From NCBI GenBank assembly GCA_030425945.1, contig JAUHZL010000092.1, forward strand, positions 1 through 8,931: a stretch of 8,931 nucleotides of DNA, in the 5' to 3' direction. The translations under genes were made by a program, and so were the position numbers. How positions within the stretch are numbered: position 1 is the first letter of the stretch; each line of letters starts with the position of its first letter. This document shows, one piece after another, positions 5,221-8,931 of the stretch. The stretch comes from Alphaproteobacteria bacterium. Lineage in GTDB: Bacteria > Pseudomonadota > Alphaproteobacteria > Rhodobacterales > Rhodobacteraceae. Under the pieces are notes generated by a model. The model was not told where the DNA came from and searched no databases. It worked only from the letters and a program-made list of their open reading frames with translations.

Positions 5221-5834
5221 GGTTCGTACTTCTCGAGGAACGCCTCGACCGGCAGGCTGCGGAAGTCGTCCAGCGTGTCGCGCAGGCGGTCATGGCTCCA
5301 GTCCCACCAGCCCAGCGCGATGACCCGCTCGGCGAGGTCCGGTGCCAGACGGGGCTTGATCGTCCGGGCCGGAACGCCCGCCACGATGGTGTAGGGCGCG
5401 ACATCCTTCGTCACGACGGCGCCCGACGCGACCACGGCGCCGTGATGCAGGGTGACCTCCGGCATGACGATCGCGCCGTGCCCGATCCAGGTGTCATGCC
5501 CCAGCACCAGCCGCCGCGAACGCCGGTGCGCGAACCACGCCTCGTCGGCCCCGGCATCGTCCCAGTAGTCCTGCGACCGGTAGAGGAAGTGATGGCAGGA
5601 CGCCGTGTGCAGCGGGTGGTCGGTCGGTCCGAGCCGGGTGAAGGCGGCGATGTTGGCGAACTTGCCGACCGTGGTGTTGGCGATGTCCGAGTACTGGTCG
5701 CAGTAGGAATAATCACCGAAGCTGGAATGCGCGACCCGGCTGCCTTTGCCGATCTCGACGAAGCGCCCGAAGGTCGTGTCCGTGATCTGGCAGTCGGGAT
5801 GGAGAAAGGGCGTCTCGGCGGACAGGCGGGCCAT
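5217..5834 (-). CDS. Phosphonate-locus hexapeptide-repeat acyltransferase (DapH/CatB-like)
   Basis: Encodes 205 residues with a left-handed beta-helix signature. Isoleucine/valine-spaced hexapeptides run from about residue 15 to 66 (ITDTTFGRFVEIGKGSRVAH and onward) and again 110-155 (VLGHDTWIGHGAIVMPEVTL, then GAVVASGAVVTKDVAPYTIV). The helix is interrupted by a loop with D72-H73-P74 and H76, which by analogy with xenobiotic acetyltransferases (CatB/Vat type) may hold the catalytic histidine. The C-terminal VAGVPARTIKPR is typical of those enzymes. It matches the hexapeptide transferase family known from phosphonate gene clusters (phn_thr-fam). A likely role is acetyl-CoA-dependent N-acetylation of aminoalkylphosphonates, analogous to the unrelated PhnO, but that is inference. 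It starts 16 bp after the second phnE with only a weak Shine-Dalgarno, probably as the last gene of the transport transcript. Its TAG overlaps the phnF stop from the opposite strand. Confidence 0.88.
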   Translation of the reverse strand: MARLSAETPFLHPDCQITDTTFGRFVEIGKGSRVAHSSFGDYSYCDQYSDIANTTVGKFANIAAFTRLGPTDHPLHTASCHHFLYRSQDYWDDAGADEAWFAHRRSRRLVLGHDTWIGHGAIVMPEVTLHHGAVVASGAVVTKDVAPYTIVAGVPARTIKPRLAPDLAERVIALGWWDWSHDRLRDTLDDFRSLPVEAFLEKYEP

Positions 5835-5850
5835 GATCTGCGGGTTCCGG

Positions 5851-7182
5851 TCAGGACGCGCCGTGGATCAGGCGCGCCCGGATCTTGCCGGAAATCCAGT
5901 CCATCGCAATCACCATCAGGATGACGAGGACGATGTAGTAGCTGACCTCCTCCCAGTCCTTCTGGGTGTTGATCGCCTGCGTGATCAGCAGGCCGATCCC
6001 GCCTCCGGTGATCGCGCCGATGATGGTGGCCGAGCGGGTGTTCGACTCGAGGAAGTAGAGGACCTGGCTGAGCAGGATCGGCGCGATCTGCGGAACGACA
6101 CCGAAGCGATAGCGTTGCAGCGGCTTGGCCCCGGTCGAGGCGACGCCCTCGATCTGCTTCTTGTCCACGTTCTCCAGCGCTTCCGAGAACAGCTTGCCGA
6201 ACGAGCCCGAGTCGGTGATCAGGATCGCCAGCGCCCCGGTCAGGGGGCCCGGTCCGAAGGCGCGGCTGAGCAGGATGGTGAAGATCAGCGCGTCCACGCC
6301 GCGCACGAAGTCGAAGACCCGGCGCACGGCCTGCCGCACGATCATCAGCGGTGCGAAGTTCTTCGCGGCGAGGAACGCCAGCGGCAGGGCGATCAGCGCC
6401 GCCCCCATCGTGCCGAGGAAGGCCATCAGGATGGTTTCGCCCAGCGCCCAGACCACGTCCTTGTGACGCCACATCGCGTTGTTCCAGAAGTCTTCCCAGG
6501 CGCCTTCCAGGTTGGTGCGTTCCGGGTCGAGTTGCGGACCGAAGGCGATCTCGAGCGGGCCGTGGTCGTGGTAGGGGCTGTCGAGGGTGAACCAGAACAG
6601 TTCCCAGCCCCAGAAGTAGCGGAACACCTCGGTGCGGTTGCGGGTGACGGTGAGGCGGCCCGCCTCCGTGCGGATGTCGAGGCGCGAGGAAGAGTAGCTG
6701 ACCCAGTCCGGCAGGTCGGCCTCGGGGAGCGAGACCTGCACGCCGCTGGCCCGGCTAACCGATGCCTCGATCCGTCCGAACGCGGGGTGGATGTAGACGG
6801 CGGTGTTGTCGGGTCCGAACTCGGCGGCATGGCCCTCCGGCAGGGTGATGAAGGTCCGGTCGCCGTCGATGGTCACCCACTCCGGGATTTCGCCCTCGGG
6901 ATACGCGCCCTTGCGTTCGCCTTCCTTGGCGACCGTGACCGCGCCGCTGCGGTTGTCGCGGGTGACGTGGGTCTTGTAGCTGACGGCGTCCGAAACCAGC
7001 GTCGCCGCGTTGTCGAGGCGCATCCGGTCGGCCAGTCCCGGCACGTCGAAGGCGAAGAACACGTAGGTCAGGTACACGAGGAGCAGGCCTGGCACGCCGA
7101 ACGCGAGCAGGCGCTTGCGGAAGAACAGCCGGCTGGCGTCGGCCTTCATGTCCTCGCGGGAAAAGAGCGCGGTCTCGGCCAT
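5851..7182 (-). CDS. phnE: PhnE-type phosphonate ABC permease with large periplasmic domain (second of two)
   Basis: Encodes 443 residues, far longer than E. coli-type PhnE (about 260-280). Layout: cytoplasmic N-terminus, first membrane segment at about 26-45 (LLAFGVPGLLLVYLTYVFFA), a long hydrophilic periplasmic domain (about 46-240), then the usual transporter core with membrane segments near 247-270, 298-325, a segment after the EAA loop at about 365-400, and 416-430. The EAA loop that contacts the ATPase runs from E334 to Q365 (EALENVDKKQIEGVASTGAK, then GVVPQ). The periplasmic domain is beta-strand-like and contains two copies of a motif (YPEGEIPEW at 94-102, LPEADLPDW at 152-160). It presumably pairs with the shorter PhnE to form the channel fed by PhnD and powered by PhnC. 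It starts one base after the preceding permease gene, with GGGGGA as ribosome-binding site. Extended PhnE proteins may be usual in alphaproteobacteria; I could not check. Confidence 0.93.
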   Translation of the reverse strand: MAETALFSREDMKADASRLFFRKRLLAFGVPGLLLVYLTYVFFAFDVPGLADRMRLDNAATLVSDAVSYKTHVTRDNRSGAVTVAKEGERKGAYPEGEIPEWVTIDGDRTFITLPEGHAAEFGPDNTAVYIHPAFGRIEASVSRASGVQVSLPEADLPDWVSYSSSRLDIRTEAGRLTVTRNRTEVFRYFWGWELFWFTLDSPYHDHGPLEIAFGPQLDPERTNLEGAWEDFWNNAMWRHKDVVWALGETILMAFLGTMGAALIALPLAFLAAKNFAPLMIVRQAVRRVFDFVRGVDALIFTILLSRAFGPGPLTGALAILITDSGSFGKLFSEALENVDKKQIEGVASTGAKPLQRYRFGVVPQIAPILLSQVLYFLESNTRSATIIGAITGGGIGLLITQAINTQKDWEEVSYYIVLVILMVIAMDWISGKIRARLIHGAS

Positions 7183-7183
7183 G

Positions 7184-8056
7184 TCAGTGTCCCCCGGTGC
7201 CGATCAGGCGGTTGCGGAAGTGGCTGGACACCTGGTCGACGAGGACGATCGTGGCGAACAGCAGGATGAAGATGGCGGCGGCCTCGTCGAACTTGCCCTG
7301 ACCCCAGCTCATGGAGTTGCGCAGTTCGTATCCGATGCCGCCCGCGCCGACGAAGCCGAGGATGGCCGAGGCGCGGATGTTGATCTCGAGGCGCAGCAGC
7401 GCATAGCTCAGGTAGTTGGGCGCGACCTGCGGGATCACGGCGAGCAGCATGCGCTGGGACCAGTTGGCGCCGACCGAGCTGAGCCCTTCGAGCGGCTTGA
7501 GGTCGACGTTCTCGTTGACCTCGGAATAGAGCTTGCCCATCGCGCCCGCGGTGTGGATCGCGATGGCGATCATCGCGGGCACCGGGCCGCCGCCCATCAT
7601 GAAGATCAGGACGAGCGCGATCACGATCTCGGGGATCGCCCGCAGCACGTCGGACAGCCGCCGGAACACCGGGATCAGCAGCGGCCATTTCGCCAGTCCG
7701 CGCGTTGCCGCGAGGGACAGGAACAGGCCCGCGATGCAGCCGATCAGGGTCGAGACGGCAGCGATGTTGAAGGTTTCCAGCAGCGACGGCAGGTAATGGA
7801 CCAGCAGGCCGGGCAGGTTGGCGCGCTTCTCCCAGGCCTCCGAGACCACGCCCGCCGGAAAGTCGAGGATCTGGTGCCAGCCGTCCCAGAACCCGCCGGC
7901 GTTGCGGGCGTCGGCGACGTAGAAGCCCGAGACCATCAGCACGACGAAGACCGCCAGCAGGACGCCGTTGTAGAGGCGGCGGCGCTGGACCAGCGCCATG
8001 TAGCTGTCGCGGATGTCCTGAACGGGCGTGCCGGGAGCGGCGGAAAGATCGGCCAT
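7184..8056 (-). CDS. phnE: PhnE-type phosphonate ABC permease (first of two)
   Basis: Encodes 290 residues, near the usual PhnE length. This is an inner-membrane permease of the binding-protein-dependent transport family. Membrane segments: about 31-47 (GVLLAVFVVLMVSGFYV), 92-115 (with LIGCIAGLFLSLAATRG), 142-170 (IPEIVIALVLIFMM and following), a segment after the EAA loop, and 260-275 (AAIFILLFATIVLV). The EAA-type cytoplasmic loop spans about 179-210 (EVNENVDLKPLEGLSSVG, then AVIPQ), followed by the family block EINIRASAILGFVGAGGIGY. It lies between phnD and the long phnE, separated from the former by 74 bp with a strong stem-loop and from the latter by a single base. The start at MADLSAAPG is the only ATG consistent with a short cytoplasmic N-terminus, although its ribosome-binding site is weak. 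The two PhnE proteins most likely form a heterodimer. Confidence 0.94.
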   Translation of the reverse strand: MADLSAAPGTPVQDIRDSYMALVQRRRLYNGVLLAVFVVLMVSGFYVADARNAGGFWDGWHQILDFPAGVVSEAWEKRANLPGLLVHYLPSLLETFNIAAVSTLIGCIAGLFLSLAATRGLAKWPLLIPVFRRLSDVLRAIPEIVIALVLIFMMGGGPVPAMIAIAIHTAGAMGKLYSEVNENVDLKPLEGLSSVGANWSQRMLLAVIPQVAPNYLSYALLRLEINIRASAILGFVGAGGIGYELRNSMSWGQGKFDEAAAIFILLFATIVLVDQVSSHFRNRLIGTGGH

Positions 8057-8089
8057 GCGCGGGACTCGGATGTTGGGAAACGGAACGAA

Positions 8090-8117
8090 GACGGGCCCCG
8101 CCTGTGCGGGGCCCGTC
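8090..8117 (-). terminator. Stem-loop between phnD and phnE (attenuator or partial terminator)
   Basis: A perfect 12-bp inverted repeat, GACGGGCCCCGC (8090-8101) and GCGGGGCCCGTC (8106-8117), closes a 4-base loop. In the direction of transcription it begins 13 bases after the phnD stop, and the RNA continues into a loosely U-rich stretch (TTCGTTCCGTTT on the minus strand) instead of a clean T-run. Such structures after a binding-protein gene commonly stabilise its mRNA or terminate part of the transcripts, giving more binding protein than permease. Reading through into phnE is required unless a second promoter exists in the remaining few tens of bases, where none is evident. Confidence 0.75.
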
Positions 8118-8130
8118 CGGATCGGGTGGA

Positions 8131-8931
8131 TCAGTTCGACTGTGCCTTGCGGACCGCGATGATGGTCTCGTAGGCGTCATGGCCGATCGGCTGGAAGCCC
8201 GCGGTCTCGCCGGCGGCGACGCCGTAGGCGCAATCGAGGTCACGCTCGTGCAGACCTTCGACCAGGGCGACCATCTTTTCCTTCACGTCCTCCGGCAGCG
8301 CCTTGCGCAGAACGACCGGGCCTTCCGGGATCGGCTTCGATTTCCAGATCTCGACGAGCTCGTTCATGTCCACGAGGCCCGCGTCCACGGCGCGGCGCAG
8401 CGCGCCCGAGTTGTAGCCGTCTTCCCAGTTCCCGAGGCCGTCGGCCCAGGTCACGCCCGCGTCGATGTCGCCGTTGTAGACCGCGACGATGGTCTGCTCG
8501 TGGCCGCCGGTGAACTTCACTTCGCCGAAGTAGTCACCCGAGTCCATGCTGGCGCCGGTCGCCTGCGGGATCTCGATCGACGGGATCAGGTAGCCCGAGG
8601 TCGAGTTCGGGTCGCCGAAACCGAAGACCCTGCCCTGAACGCCTTCCAGCGAGGTGATGCCGCTGTCCTTGCGGGCGAAGCCGATCGAGAAGTACGAGAA
8701 CGACCCGTCGAGGTTGGTCTTGACCAGCACCGGCTCGACCGCTTCCGGGTCTTCCAGGTAGATCGCGGCATAGCCGGACGCGCCGAGCCAGGCCATGTCG
8801 AGCGAGCCGCCGAGCAGGCCCTGGATCACGCCGTTGTAGTCGGCCGGGGCGAACAGGCGGGTCGGGACGCCGAGGGTTTCCTCGGTGTAGGCGCGCAGGC
8901 ACTCGTTGTTGTTCAGGCGGTCCTGGGCGTT
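8131..8931 (-). CDS. phnD: PhnD, periplasmic phosphonate-binding protein (5' end outside window)
   Basis: The 266 C-terminal residues are present. The N-terminus with the expected signal peptide lies beyond base 8931. The protein captures phosphonates in the periplasm and delivers them to the PhnE permeases. Family blocks: TRLFAPADYNGVIQGLLGGS followed by LDMAWLG near the visible start, then the ligand-site motif FGFGDPNSTSGYLIP (GDPNSTSG at bases 8593-8616), which matches E. coli FGNGDPNSTSGFLVP, then GGHEQT (E. coli GHETN, whose Glu binds the amino group of aminoethylphosphonate), and WKSKPIPEGPVVLRKALP in the C-terminal lobe. The conserved glutamate agrees with use of aminoalkylphosphonates, but specificity cannot be fixed from sequence alone. 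It appears to be the upstream gene of the transport block seen here. phnC is expected just outside the window. Confidence 0.96.
   Translation of the reverse strand, partial: NAQDRLNNNECLRAYTEETLGVPTRLFAPADYNGVIQGLLGGSLDMAWLGASGYAAIYLEDPEAVEPVLVKTNLDGSFSYFSIGFARKDSGITSLEGVQGRVFGFGDPNSTSGYLIPSIEIPQATGASMDSGDYFGEVKFTGGHEQTIVAVYNGDIDAGVTWADGLGNWEDGYNSGALRRAVDAGLVDMNELVEIWKSKPIPEGPVVLRKALPEDVKEKMVALVEGLHERDLDCAYGVAAGETAGFQPIGHDAYETIIAVRKAQSN

Noticed and set aside
5217..7182. Possible frameshift or gene fusion joining the long phnE and the acyltransferase
   Set aside because: phnE ends at a clean TGA after a normal C-terminus, and the acyltransferase has its own ATG 16 bases later with a complete N-terminus.
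5746..7269. Plus-strand 507-residue open frame opposite the long phnE
   Set aside because: Antisense shadow created by GC-biased third positions; rich in Asp, Arg, Val and Gly with no membrane or domain signature.
1..8931. CRISPR arrays, tRNA genes, insertion sequences or phage genes
   Set aside because: No regularly spaced repeats, cloverleaf-like segments, transposase-type frames or terminal inverted repeats were seen; coding density is nearly complete with phn genes.

Overview
This window carries most of a carbon-phosphorus (C-P) lyase phosphonate-catabolism locus. The high GC content (about two thirds by eye), the strong GC bias at third codon positions and the closeness of the proteins to alphaproteobacterial Phn proteins suggest an alphaproteobacterium, probably of the Rhodobacterales type. 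The genus cannot be read from the sequence.

Layout, following transcription on the minus strand from high to low coordinates. (1) Uptake block: phnD (C-terminal 266 residues only; its start lies beyond the window), a 74-bp gap with a perfect 12-bp stem-loop, two phnE-type permease genes (290 and 443 codons) separated by one base, and 16 bp later a hexapeptide-repeat acyltransferase of the type found in phosphonate loci. (2) A single plus-strand gene, phnF, a GntR/HutC-type repressor. Its stop codon overlaps the acyltransferase stop tail to tail, and its start faces phnG across a regulatory gap of about 115 bp. (3) C-P lyase block: phnG, phnH, phnI, a HAD-superfamily hydrolase, phnJ and phnK, every pair overlapping by 1 or 4 bases, followed one base after phnK by the start of a further gene that runs off the window and is not phnL.

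How the parts fit together: PhnD captures phosphonates in the periplasm and the two PhnE proteins form the membrane channel. The ATPase PhnC is expected outside the window. PhnG, H and I (with PhnL, not seen here) attach the phosphonate to ribose 5-triphosphate in place of a nucleobase. PhnJ, a radical-SAM Fe-S enzyme with all expected cysteines and the glycyl-radical glycine, breaks the C-P bond. PhnK is an ABC-type ATPase that docks on the core complex. phnL, phnM, phnN, phnP and phnC are absent and must lie outside the window or elsewhere.

Most of the window is a well-known pathway with intact genes. The points worth a second look are the HAD hydrolase embedded between phnI and phnJ, a large internally duplicated periplasmic domain in the second PhnE, the array of TTGT/ACAA half-sites in the phnF-phnG gap, the strong phnD-phnE stem-loop, and the unexpected gene after phnK. 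I saw no tRNA, rRNA, CRISPR array, insertion sequence or prophage gene, and no gene-free stretch longer than about 115 bp.
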